A stretch of DNA of 64,000 bases, from contig CAVNZM010000007.1 in NCBI GenBank assembly GCA_963693365.1, positions 2,480,001 through 2,544,000 on the forward strand. The letters are read 5' to 3'. Source of the DNA: Amoebidium appalachense. Lineage: Eukaryota > Ichthyosporea. The notes beneath the pieces were generated by a model. The model was given only the letters and a program-made list of their open reading frames with translations. It did not search any database and was not told the origin of the DNA. Numbering within the stretch: position 1 is the stretch's first letter; the number at the start of each line of letters is the position of its first letter. Both the position numbers and the translations under genes were made by a program. This document shows, piece by piece, positions 57,082 to 64,000 of the stretch.

Positions 57082-64000
<6,919 letters not shown>

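Overview
This window is nuclear DNA from an intron-rich eukaryote. Short exons are joined by GT-AG introns (one apparent GC-AG), and the genes are of typical eukaryotic kind: PARP, an SRRM1-type splicing coactivator, diacylglycerol kinase and a complex I accessory subunit. The organism cannot be named from this sequence; a marine protist, alga or early-diverging holozoan would fit. The most visible trait is the amount of simple sequence. Oligo-C/oligo-G runs, (CA)n/(GT)n tracts from tens of bases to about 1.7 kb, (GA)n tracts, and many minisatellites and local tandem duplications fill introns and spacers. Most long open frames are translations of this simple sequence (poly-Pro/Gly, Cys-Val, His-Thr, Arg-Glu) and are not genes.

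Layout. 738-842 (+) is the last exon of a diacylglycerol kinase. 843-5351 is spacer with a 19-bp satellite (2368-3108) and G-run repeats. 5352-6146 (-) is a possible secreted protein. 7355-11205 (+) is a class V PLP aminotransferase of four exons whose last exon has two homopolymer frameshifts. 14111-19198 (-) is an unrecognised gene built from seven phase-compatible exons. 19.2-25.1 kb holds tandem duplications and no clear gene. 25736-27506 (-) is a probable NDUFA3/B9-like subunit, head-to-head with an SRRM1 orthologue at 27957-37402 (+, 11 exons, PWI domain then RS repeats). 37.4-47.1 kb is repeat-rich spacer with a (GA)n block and several minisatellites. 47298-49132 (+) is an unrecognised three-exon gene. 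49.2-51.8 kb is a CA-dominated tract with possible exons. 54.9-56.4 kb holds possible exons on +. 57082-64000 (-) is the C-terminal part of a PARP, including the whole visible H-Y-E catalytic core, in eight exons.

Two genome-scale patterns stand out. First, dispersed repeat families (here called A and B, seven or more and five copies) always end at an oligo-C run. Two family A copies then continue into an oligo-A run, and many other C(n)A(m) junctions occur, which suggests SINE-like elements with a bipartite C(n)A(m) tail. Second, many internal exons are preceded directly by a CA tract that ends in the acceptor CAG, so microsatellites sit exactly at 3' splice sites. The PARP locus also shows a partial exon duplication made through its flanking (TG)n tract and a 452-bp tandem duplication of a family A element.
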